This document shows positions 8,036 through 15,681 of a stretch of DNA of 64,000 nt, piece after piece. The notes below the pieces were generated by a model. The model had not been told where the DNA came from. It did not search any database and was given only the letters and a program-made list of their open reading frames with translations. How positions within the stretch are numbered: the stretch's first letter is position 1; every line of letters begins with the position of its first letter. Made by a program: the position numbers and the translations under genes. This DNA comes from Chitinophagaceae bacterium UBA1930 (GTDB taxonomy: Bacteria; Bacteroidota; Bacteroidia; Chitinophagales; Chitinophagaceae). The stretch is from contig DDFK01000001.1 in NCBI GenBank assembly GCA_002337145.1, positions 744,001-808,000 on the forward strand, given 5' to 3'.

Positions 8036-8743
8036 CTAGCACCTCGCCATTTTTTTCTTTTTGCCTATTGCGTTCTTGCTTTTTACTTTATTGATGTAGG
8101 TTATGGCATCAGGCACTTTACAGGCGGTACCTTCTACTATTACCTGCACTTCGCCAATTTGTTGTGCAGTGGCTATGGCATCGTTGGTAAGCGGTGCCAC
8201 ATAGCTGCCTACTGCAATGATAAACGCATTCATTTTAGAGCGTACCCTGTTGGGGGCCTTGTGTATGTTTTTTTGCACACGGTCCATCAGTTTTTTTAGA
8301 GCGGGCATGTCCAGTTTGTCATCGGTCCTTATGGCCACAACGCTGCATAGCGTGGCCCAGCCTGCAGCGGCAATAAATTCTTCTTTGGCGTCAATCCACA
8401 CCTGGGCCAGTTCAAAACCAAAATTGCTTTCGGCTGCAATCCAGGGCACGGTGTATTCGCTAATGTTGTTGGATACGGCTTTTTTTACCCAGGCACTAAG
8501 GTCTTTCTTCGTCATCTTGCTTTCATCAGCAATCAGCCCAGCAAGGTACATGGCATCTGCATTGCCTGTGTTGTACAGGTTTTTGGACAGTTCGTAGTCC
8601 TTCTTCACCTCTTTCTGTATCAGTTTCAGGTCTTCTACTTTTACGCCAAAAAAGGGCTCTTTTACCCCATGCTTCAGCAAAATTTTCTTGATGCTTTCGC
8701 TGCCTTTGGCTTCCAGTTGGGCCATAATGGTTTCTACTGTCAT
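8036..8743 (-). CDS. DNA alkylation repair protein (AlkD-like, HEAT-repeat)
   Basis: 235 aa, the length of PF08713 proteins. Alpha-helical HEAT-like repeats are evident from the helix-turn pattern; family phrases include FFGVKVEDLKLIQKEVKKDY near residue 35, AWVKKAVSNNISEYTVPWIAAES in the centre, and RVRSKMNAFIIAVGSYV near residue 170. AlkD relatives recognise and excise bulky or positively charged alkylated bases. Many Bacteroidota versions of this branch lack proven glycosylase activity, so repair function is by family only. The tail is lysine-rich (GKKKKMARC). It is a single gene with a 386-bp gap upstream. Confidence 0.8.
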   Translation of the reverse strand: MTVETIMAQLEAKGSESIKKILLKHGVKEPFFGVKVEDLKLIQKEVKKDYELSKNLYNTGNADAMYLAGLIADESKMTKKDLSAWVKKAVSNNISEYTVPWIAAESNFGFELAQVWIDAKEEFIAAAGWATLCSVVAIRTDDKLDMPALKKLMDRVQKNIHKAPNRVRSKMNAFIIAVGSYVAPLTNDAIATAQQIGEVQVIVEGTACKVPDAITYINKVKSKNAIGKKKKMARC

Positions 8744-9129
8744 AACATCGTTTTTGGGTAGTGCAATGCCAGGATGGTATGGCCTGCAATGAAGCAGTAG
8801 CTAAAGTAGTGTTTTTGTAGTAGCTGCGTAAAAGCGGTTGCTGCCTGATCCATCCACTATTTTGCTTGCTGTGGATAAAGCAGGAATAACTTTACTTGTT
8901 GAAAAACTACTTTTACATGTGGATAAACTGCATCTTATACACTATTGCATGGTATAGGAAAGGTTAGCCGGATTGCTTGCATGGTTTAAACAATACTTCC
9001 TTTATTTTGCAGCACCAAAAGCTGCCTGTGGATATATCGTACAAACCCAATGGTTATTGGGCAATGCAATTAGGACGGAGTGAGCATTTGCAGCCGGTTA
9101 CAGATTAAACATTTAAAGAAACAATTAGT
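8744..9129. other. Intergenic stretch between divergent genes (386 bp)
   Basis: Divergent promoter region for the AlkD-like gene and the E2 gene. An A-rich leader (ACATTTAAAGAAACAATTAG) precedes the E2 ATG, as expected for a Bacteroidota start without a strong Shine-Dalgarno. I see no RNA gene, repeat or further open frame I would defend. Confidence 0.45.
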
Positions 9130-10572
9130 ATGGCAATAGTTGATTTAGTAATGCCCAAACTTGGCGAAAGCATTATGGAAGCCACCATTTTAAAGTGGTT
9201 CAAAAATGTAGGCGATGTTGTGAAGCAGGATGAGACGGTATTGGAAATTGCCACCGATAAAGTTGATAGCGAAGTACCCAGCACTGCTGGCGGTACCATA
9301 ACCGAAATATTGTTTGTAGTAAACGATGTTGTGCCTATTGGTACCGTGATTGCACGTATTGATACCGGCGGTGGCAGCACAGGTAGTGTACCCGCCGCAC
9401 CACAACCCGTAGCCGAGCCTGCCGCACCTGTGGCAGCACCAGTGGTTGAAACGCCACAGCCCGCACCGCAACCAGTAGTGGCCCAGGAAGAAGTGCCTTA
9501 TGTACCAGTAGCAACAACTGCCGCCGCACCCAAAGCAGGTGGCAACAATAAATTCTACTCGCCTTTAGTACTGAATATTGTGAACAGCGAAGGCATTAGC
9601 CTGAGCGAACTGGAAAACATTCCGGGCACTGGGCAGGATGGCCGCGTAAGCAAGAAAGATGTGTTGCAATATATTGCCGATAAGAGGGAAGGGAAAGTTG
9701 GCGTAAGTCAACCACAACCAGTAGCCAGTACTGTTGCCCAACCCCAAGCTGTTGTACCTATTGCACAGCCACAACCGGTAGCCAACAACCAGCAACCAGC
9801 AACCAGCAACCAACCGCAACCGGCAAGCAATGCCGCCCCACTACCTGCCACCAGCTATACTGGCAATGTGGAGATTATTGAAATGGACAGGATGCGTAAG
9901 ATGATTGCGAAGCACATGGTTGACAGCAAGCATACATCGCCACACGTAACCAGCTTTGCCGAGGCAGACGTAACCAATATGGTGCTGTGGAGGGACAAGG
10001 TGAAGAAGCAGTTTGAAAGGGAGAACAATAGCAAGATCACTTTTACACCCATGTTTATTGAGTGCGTTACAAAAGTGATGAAGCGTTTTCCATGGATCAA
10101 TGCTTCGTTGGATGGCGACAAGATCATTGTGAAAAAAGATTTCAATATTGGTATGGCTACTGCACTGCCAAGCGGTAACCTGATTGTGCCCGTGATTAAA
10201 GGTGCAGACATGCTGAACCTGGTGGGCCTGAGCAAGACAGTAAACGCACTAGCCGATGCTGCACGCAACAATAAACTGAAACCGGACGATACCGCCAATG
10301 GTACGTTTACCATTACCAATGTGGGCACGTTTGGCAGCCTGATGGGTACACCGATTATTAACCAGCCACAGGTGGCCATACTGGCTGTGGGTGCCATTAA
10401 GAAACGCCCAGTGGTTGTGGAAACGCCAGAGGGCGATACCATTGGCATACGCCATATGATGTACCTGAGCCTGAGCTATGACCACCGCATTGTGGATGGC
10501 AGCATTGGTGCCAGCTTTTTAACGGCCGTTGCCAAGGAGTTTGAAAAATGGGATACCAACAGGGAATGGTAG
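9130..10572 (+). CDS. 2-oxoacid dehydrogenase E2, dihydrolipoyl acyltransferase (probably branched-chain type)
   Basis: 480 aa with the full E2 plan. Lipoyl domain: residues 1-78, with the lipoylated Lys44 in EIATDKVDSEVPS. Then a long Ala/Pro/Gln/Val-rich flexible linker; a peripheral-subunit-binding domain near 140-185 (SPLVLNIVNSEGISLSELEN, GRVSKKDVLQYI); a second linker built from short repeats (CAACCAGCAACC at DNA level); and the catalytic domain from ~235 ending in YDHRIVDGS with His452 and Asp456. It transfers the acyl group from E1 to CoA. The fused E1 at 54773-56839 is of branched-chain type, so the two may form one complex although 44 kb apart; that pairing is inference. Confidence 0.9.
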   Translation: MAIVDLVMPKLGESIMEATILKWFKNVGDVVKQDETVLEIATDKVDSEVPSTAGGTITEILFVVNDVVPIGTVIARIDTGGGSTGSVPAAPQPVAEPAAPVAAPVVETPQPAPQPVVAQEEVPYVPVATTAAAPKAGGNNKFYSPLVLNIVNSEGISLSELENIPGTGQDGRVSKKDVLQYIADKREGKVGVSQPQPVASTVAQPQAVVPIAQPQPVANNQQPATSNQPQPASNAAPLPATSYTGNVEIIEMDRMRKMIAKHMVDSKHTSPHVTSFAEADVTNMVLWRDKVKKQFERENNSKITFTPMFIECVTKVMKRFPWINASLDGDKIIVKKDFNIGMATALPSGNLIVPVIKGADMLNLVGLSKTVNALADAARNNKLKPDDTANGTFTITNVGTFGSLMGTPIINQPQVAILAVGAIKKRPVVVETPEGDTIGIRHMMYLSLSYDHRIVDGSIGASFLTAVAKEFEKWDTNREW

Positions 10573-10629
10573 AAGAAGTGTGATTTTTGATGTGTGATTG
10601 AGCTTATACAACAACCCTTTGATTGATTC

Positions 10630-11361
10630 ATGAAACAATTGAACATAACAAAAGCCACCTATTTTTTGGTGGCTTTCTTTTTTTGTACGGCTGTTGATGC
10701 ACAGAACAGCGAACTGGGCTCGTGGGATATTATAGGCATGAACATGAACCTGAAAAAGAACTGGACCATTTATGCGGAGACACAGACCCGTAGCCAGAAG
10801 CTTACACAGGATTTTTATTACCATGAATTGAAGGCGGGGCTGCAGTACAACTTTCCCAAAAAAGGGTCGGTGCTGTTTGGTGTGGGAGACTATAAGACAT
10901 ACGATTACCCAGGTACTTTCAAATCGCCGGCAAATACCAAGGAGTTCAGGCTGTGGCAGCAATTGGTACTCATCAATAATATTGACCGCATAAAAATTGA
11001 GCACCGCTACCGTATTGAGCAGCGTTGGGTAAATGGCGATTTCTTGAACCGTTTCCGTTATCGGTTCAATCCCATTGTGCCTATCAACAAAAGCACCATT
11101 ACCACAAACACTTTGTATGCTACCGCTTTTGATGAAGTGTTCTTTAGTAACGAAGCACCTTATTTTTTACGCAACCGTGTGTTTGGTGGATTGGGCTACC
11201 AGTTTACCAAATCGTTTTTATTGCAGGGCGGGTTTATACGTCAGTACGATTACAGGAAAGCAGACGATGGTTCAGGCAAAAACTCCATCCAATTGATGTT
11301 GCTATTTACCATTGATAAAACACAATCAAAAATTGAAAGGCATCCGAGTACGATGGATTAG
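10630..11361 (+). CDS. DUF2490 family outer-membrane-like protein
   Basis: 243 aa with a signal peptide (cut after AVDAQ). The body alternates aromatic and polar residues in beta-strand pattern (YAETQTRSQKL, YYHELKAGLQYNF, IKIEHRYRIEQRWVNGDFLNR, FLLQGGFIRQYDYR), which fits the DUF2490 family of predicted small beta-barrels common in Bacteroidota. No function is established. It starts 57 bp after the E2 gene on the same strand and may be co-transcribed, but no functional link is evident. Confidence 0.75.
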   Translation: MKQLNITKATYFLVAFFFCTAVDAQNSELGSWDIIGMNMNLKKNWTIYAETQTRSQKLTQDFYYHELKAGLQYNFPKKGSVLFGVGDYKTYDYPGTFKSPANTKEFRLWQQLVLINNIDRIKIEHRYRIEQRWVNGDFLNRFRYRFNPIVPINKSTITTNTLYATAFDEVFFSNEAPYFLRNRVFGGLGYQFTKSFLLQGGFIRQYDYRKADDGSGKNSIQLMLLFTIDKTQSKIERHPSTMD

Positions 11362-11407
11362 GAAAAGCGTTTGTAGTAACCGTGTTGTACCAACTAAATA
11401 AAATGCA

Positions 11408-11950
11408 ATGGGTGGGTTTTTATTTATTTCATTTTTTGTAGTTATCCTGTTGCCCCTAACAATTATACTTGCCATTATCTGGTTTACATCAAAGAAAACG
11501 ATCTATGGAAAAGCAATTGGCATTGTATGGCTTGTTGTAATTGGGTTTGTTTTTTTATTGAATATCATTTCTATTGCCAGGGGTAAAAAAGAGCTTCATA
11601 AAAAAGACATTTACGGTGAGTATATCATTGATCGAACAAAGTTTAACGGAAGGCAAGCAGATTGGCAGTACAATCATTTCCGTTTTGAGATAACGCAACA
11701 AAACGAATTCCTATTTCATGAAACATGCAATGAAAAAATAACAAAAACATATAAAGGGAAAATCGGGTTTCTTGAGGCATACCGTATACCGAGAATAACA
11801 ATAAGCATGGATAGCACAACGCATCATATAATAGAAGAAAGGCCCGCTCTTTATAGAGACACATGGACTTTTTATTATGTTTTCAAATCGCCCAGATATG
11901 GGAATGTATTTTTTACGAAAGGGCACTGGAAAGAAATTAGCAAACACTAG
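11408..11950 (+). CDS. Hypothetical membrane protein, 180 aa
   Basis: Two hydrophobic helices near the N-terminus (residues ~3-27 and ~36-56), then a basic stretch (RGKKELHKKD) and a ~115-residue soluble domain rich in aromatic residues (WQYNHFRFEITQQNEFLFHET, TWTFYYVFKSPRYGNVFF). I do not recognise the family. The soluble domain looks like a small beta-rich module that reads like lipocalin-type hypothetical proteins of Bacteroidota. The gene is followed by a long inverted repeat that may end transcription. Confidence 0.6.
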   Translation: MGGFLFISFFVVILLPLTIILAIIWFTSKKTIYGKAIGIVWLVVIGFVFLLNIISIARGKKELHKKDIYGEYIIDRTKFNGRQADWQYNHFRFEITQQNEFLFHETCNEKITKTYKGKIGFLEAYRIPRITISMDSTTHHIIEERPALYRDTWTFYYVFKSPRYGNVFFTKGHWKEISKH

Positions 11951-12095
11951 CGATAAAACAAGCTGCCTTTTGCTATGTAAGCCGTTTGAACAGATTTCAG
12001 CTTTCCGATTGAGGAAACATTACTGCCATGGCTAAATGGAGTTTGGTGAAGTATATTAGTAGGGCAAGCTAGGAAGAAGTATCTATAGTAGAAAG

Positions 12096-12159
12096 GTATA
12101 TAGGGTGTATAAAGTAGCAGCACAAAATCATACTTAACTACTTTATACACCCTATATAC
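12096..12159. terminator. Perfect 22-bp inverted repeat between convergent genes
   Basis: Arms 12096-12117 and 12138-12159 are perfectly complementary over 22 bp with a 20-nt loop (arm core TAGGGTGTATAAAGTAG). It lies between the convergent membrane-protein and S9-peptidase genes. The long AT-rich stem lacks the GC-rich plus T-tract form of the other terminators here, so it could be a bidirectional terminator or a small mobile-repeat remnant. Confidence 0.55.
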
Positions 12160-12179
12160 TTTATTTACTTACTACTTCT

Positions 12180-14981
12180 CTACAATCCCCATGTTCTTCC
12201 TTTCATGATAGCGGGCACACCTTCGGTGATCCATGTAGGTGCTTTATCGCCTTTTAGCAACCAGTCAAAATATTGCTGTTCACGTATCTGTATGTCTTTC
12301 CTGTTCCTTCTTTCCACCAGGTTATGTGCTTCGTCGTTATAGTTGAGCAGCCAAACTTTCTTATCCAACCTACGCAAGGCAGTAAACAGTTCTATGCCTT
12401 GGTACCAGGGCACGGCACCATCTTTATCGTTGCTCATAATAACCAACGGTGTGGTTACTTTTTTAAGATGGAACAGGGGTGAGTTTTCGATGTACAGGTC
12501 TGGCCTGTCCCAAATAGTTGCACCAATACGGCTTTGTGTATGCTCGTACTGAAACTGCCGGTTTACACCACTCTCCCAGCGTATGCCACCATAGGCACTG
12601 AACATGTTTGCAACGGGTGCACCGGCCCAGGCTGCTGCATACAGTTTGGTCATGGTAATAAGCTGGGCTGTTTGGTAGCCACCCCAGCTTTGTCCTTGCA
12701 GGCCAATTTTTGTACTGTCTACAAAGCCTTGTTTTACTACAGCCCTTGTACCACTTACAATGTAGTCATATGCACTTTGACCAGGCTTGCCTGTTTTGTA
12801 CCAGATATCGGGCACAAAAACAATATAGCCACGACTTACAAAGAATGGGATGTTTAAACGAGACGGTGTTGGTGATGGGGCCAAATAGTTGTATAAGGTT
12901 TGATTGTTGCGTTCATAGAAATAAACAATCATGGGATATTTTTTCTTCGGGTCGAAGTTTTCTGGCTTGTATAGTATGCCCTCGGTTTCTTTACCCGTAT
13001 AGGCTTTCCACTTAAAGAGTTCGGCGGTAAGCCAATTGTATTGGGATTGTTGGGGGTTGAGGTTGGAAAGTTGAGTACCTAATTCTCCAATCAATACATG
13101 CCATCCTTTCGTAGTATCAGCTCGGGATGGTGACTGCAATGGGGCAATATAAATGTTAGCAGATGCAGAAACATTTTCTGCTGAATACATAAAAACATTT
13201 GCACTGTCTGCTTTTATTAGTCCATTGCATAAAAAATGATTATTTCCAATTATAACCGTTGCTTCAAATGGTTTAGAAAATGTAGTTTTTGTGTAAATAT
13301 TTAATTTTGTATTCTCATTGTATAATTTAAAAAAGGATTCTTTGGAAGGGTCAATATATTTTTCATCAATGTCTACTTTGTTATAACGTGTAACTATTTT
13401 ATTCTTTCGTCCAAAAGGCATATTTGCCAAACTGGATTTTTCTTTTCCATTAGGCTCAACTTTCCAAATATCATATCTATCATACACATAAACATATTTA
13501 TCATCTTTTTCCCAACCAGCAATACCATACGCATTGGGGTCATCGGGCACATCGTTCTCTTCATCATACAAAGGGTAAGCAATGTCTTTGGCAACTGCAT
13601 TCACCTGTTTGGTTTGATGGTTGTACACTAGGTATTGTTTCTTTCTTTCATCGTACATCAGTAAATATTTACCTGTGTAAGATGGGTGGAGATTGCCTTT
13701 CAGGTTTTTATAGATGATTTCACTTTTGCCATTTTCGGGATTGATGGCATACACATCTTTCAATGTATAGCCCTGCCATTGGCCAGCCACACGTTTGCCC
13801 GAATCGGATGCAGTATAAAAAACAGCCCCATCCCCTTCCAATGTTTGTTGCACACGTTCAAAATTTTCGTTGCCCAGTTGAATCATTTTATACGCTGCAA
13901 TATCATAAACAGCAGTATAGCTTTTCTTTAAATTGGTTTCCAGGTTTTTTAGTTGTGCAGGTTGCAGGTCGTCGTCATTGTAATGCCAAACATCTACGTT
14001 TGCCCTTTCAAATTCGGGTAACGTGGTATCTTTTATAGGCAACGCAGGTGATGTTCCAAAGAACAAACGGTTTGCTTTTTTACTGAAAGAGAGTACCGCA
14101 TTTTCATTGATACGCCATTTGGCAGTAAGACCGGTATTGCTGCTGTCTATAGTGCGGATGTTGAAGCCACCAGCCGGGTATAGCAATGCACAATAATAAA
14201 GACTGTAATTTTTCTGTTCTATTTTACCCGTATCTTTTGTTGCAACAAAAGCAAGGTTATTGCCCTCTTCATCAAATGCATAGCCACGGGCATCGCCAAA
14301 GTTTTTAAGCAAAGTGTCTTTATGTTCACGCAAAAGATCCATACGTACTACTGCGGTCCGTAAAGAGTCTTTTTTGTTTGCGGTAATCTCTATCAACATC
14401 TTTGTGCCGCTTTTGTCAAATACATATTCGCTTACTTTGGCAAAGCTATCCACGGCCTGCCTGGCCAAATGCTTCACGGTTAACAGGGTACCTTCTTCAT
14501 CATCTTTCTTTTTTTCGCCTTCATTTTTTTCGTTTAGCCACGCCACATAGCCATTGTCTTCTTCGGCCAGTTTATACGATTTTACACGTGCGTGTTTCTC
14601 TATCGTATTGTTGGCAATATCAAAAATGGCCAGGCTGTCTTTGGGCATTTCTTCTGGTTTCTTCTTTTTTATTTTGGCATCACGGGTCTGCTGAAAAGTT
14701 GGTTTTATTTTAAACACTACAAACTTTGCATCACGGGTAATTTTAGCCATATAACCACGGGCTATTTCAAGCAGTTTCTTTCCGTTGCTTTGCTGAACAA
14801 CCAGGGTGGCATCGCCTTCCTGTGGCGTAATGGTGTACACCACAATTTTACCATCGTCACTGATCATTTTTTCGCCAATGCTTTGCCAACTGTCATAGAC
14901 GGTATGGTCCAAAGGTTTTTTTTGGGCTAAGAGATTGATGGAGCACAAAAGAAGCAAAGAGCAGAATAAAGCCTTTCTCAT
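12180..14981 (-). CDS. S9 family prolyl-oligopeptidase-like serine peptidase, exported
   Basis: 933 aa. I chose the ATG at 14981 because it gives a clean signal peptide (MRKALFCSLLLLCSINLLAQ); an in-frame start at 15062 only adds an unlikely prefix. The middle has beta-propeller-like repeats typical of the dipeptidyl-peptidase IV/acylaminoacyl peptidase branch. The C-terminal alpha/beta-hydrolase domain holds the triad: Ser765 in GQSWGGYQT, an Asp in MSNDKDGAVPW, and a His in NYNDEAHNLVERRNR near residue 885. It should cleave peptides in the periplasm or at the surface. It is divergent from the histidine phosphatase (120-bp spacer). Confidence 0.88.
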   Translation of the reverse strand: MRKALFCSLLLLCSINLLAQKKPLDHTVYDSWQSIGEKMISDDGKIVVYTITPQEGDATLVVQQSNGKKLLEIARGYMAKITRDAKFVVFKIKPTFQQTRDAKIKKKKPEEMPKDSLAIFDIANNTIEKHARVKSYKLAEEDNGYVAWLNEKNEGEKKKDDEEGTLLTVKHLARQAVDSFAKVSEYVFDKSGTKMLIEITANKKDSLRTAVVRMDLLREHKDTLLKNFGDARGYAFDEEGNNLAFVATKDTGKIEQKNYSLYYCALLYPAGGFNIRTIDSSNTGLTAKWRINENAVLSFSKKANRLFFGTSPALPIKDTTLPEFERANVDVWHYNDDDLQPAQLKNLETNLKKSYTAVYDIAAYKMIQLGNENFERVQQTLEGDGAVFYTASDSGKRVAGQWQGYTLKDVYAINPENGKSEIIYKNLKGNLHPSYTGKYLLMYDERKKQYLVYNHQTKQVNAVAKDIAYPLYDEENDVPDDPNAYGIAGWEKDDKYVYVYDRYDIWKVEPNGKEKSSLANMPFGRKNKIVTRYNKVDIDEKYIDPSKESFFKLYNENTKLNIYTKTTFSKPFEATVIIGNNHFLCNGLIKADSANVFMYSAENVSASANIYIAPLQSPSRADTTKGWHVLIGELGTQLSNLNPQQSQYNWLTAELFKWKAYTGKETEGILYKPENFDPKKKYPMIVYFYERNNQTLYNYLAPSPTPSRLNIPFFVSRGYIVFVPDIWYKTGKPGQSAYDYIVSGTRAVVKQGFVDSTKIGLQGQSWGGYQTAQLITMTKLYAAAWAGAPVANMFSAYGGIRWESGVNRQFQYEHTQSRIGATIWDRPDLYIENSPLFHLKKVTTPLVIMSNDKDGAVPWYQGIELFTALRRLDKKVWLLNYNDEAHNLVERRNRKDIQIREQQYFDWLLKGDKAPTWITEGVPAIMKGRTWGL

Positions 14982-15101
14982 GTTGTATGTTTTGGAATGT
15001 ACAAGATACAGAAACAAATAGCAAAACCTGTATTGCCGGATTGTTTTTTGATAAATGGCCATTGCTTATATGCACAATGATTACCTTCAATAAAATACTG
15101 T

Positions 15102-15590
15102 ATGAAGAAACTAGTTGTATTGTTTGTAACAATGATTGCTTTTGCTTCAATAAGCTTTGCACAAACATCTACTTATATTTTGGTTAGGCATGCGGAAAAA
15201 GATACCAGTATAAAGAATAACCCCGACCCAGCACTTTCCAAGCAAGGCGAACAGAGGGCCATTAACCTGGTAGATGCATTAAAGAATTATACGATTGATG
15301 CAGTATATTCAACCAATTATATACGTACAAAATCTACCGTAACTCCTGTGGCCAAGAAGTTTGAAAAAGAAGTACAGGTGTACACACCATCAAAAGCATT
15401 TGCAGAACAGTTGCTGCAACAAAAAGGCAAGACCATTTTAGTAGCAGGACATAGCAATACAGTGCCTGCATTGGCCAATGCTTTATTGAAAGAACAAAGA
15501 TTTAAAGACTTGGACGATGCAGTGTACAATAAGATTTTTATTGTAACCGTAAACGGGGACAAAGCAGATGTGAAAGTGCTGGAATATTGA
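15102..15590 (+). CDS. Exported histidine phosphatase superfamily protein (SixA/PGAM-like)
   Basis: 162 aa with a signal peptide (MKKLVVLFVTMIAFASISFA). The phosphate-pocket motif LVRHAEKD is near residue 28, ALSKQGEQRA follows, and the second catalytic histidine is in ILVAGHSNTVPALANALL near residue 108. This is a minimal single-domain histidine phosphatase; the substrate cannot be read from sequence. Export suggests a periplasmic phosphomonoesterase rather than phosphoglycerate mutase. A strong GC hairpin terminator follows 25 bp after the stop. Confidence 0.85.
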   Translation: MKKLVVLFVTMIAFASISFAQTSTYILVRHAEKDTSIKNNPDPALSKQGEQRAINLVDALKNYTIDAVYSTNYIRTKSTVTPVAKKFEKEVQVYTPSKAFAEQLLQQKGKTILVAGHSNTVPALANALLKEQRFKDLDDAVYNKIFIVTVNGDKADVKVLEY

Positions 15591-15615
15591 TTGCGGCACG
15601 TATTATTATAATTGA

Positions 15616-15642
15616 AAAGCCCCGCTGAAAAAACGGGGCTTT
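15616..15642. terminator. Bidirectional intrinsic terminator between histidine phosphatase and gcvP
   Basis: AAAGCCCCG-(9 nt)-CGGGGCTTT, perfect arms, with T-rich sequence on the plus side and A-rich loop flank. It lies between two convergent genes. Confidence 0.85.
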
Positions 15643-15681
15643 CTTTATATACTATATATACTTTTTATACTCTATACACAC

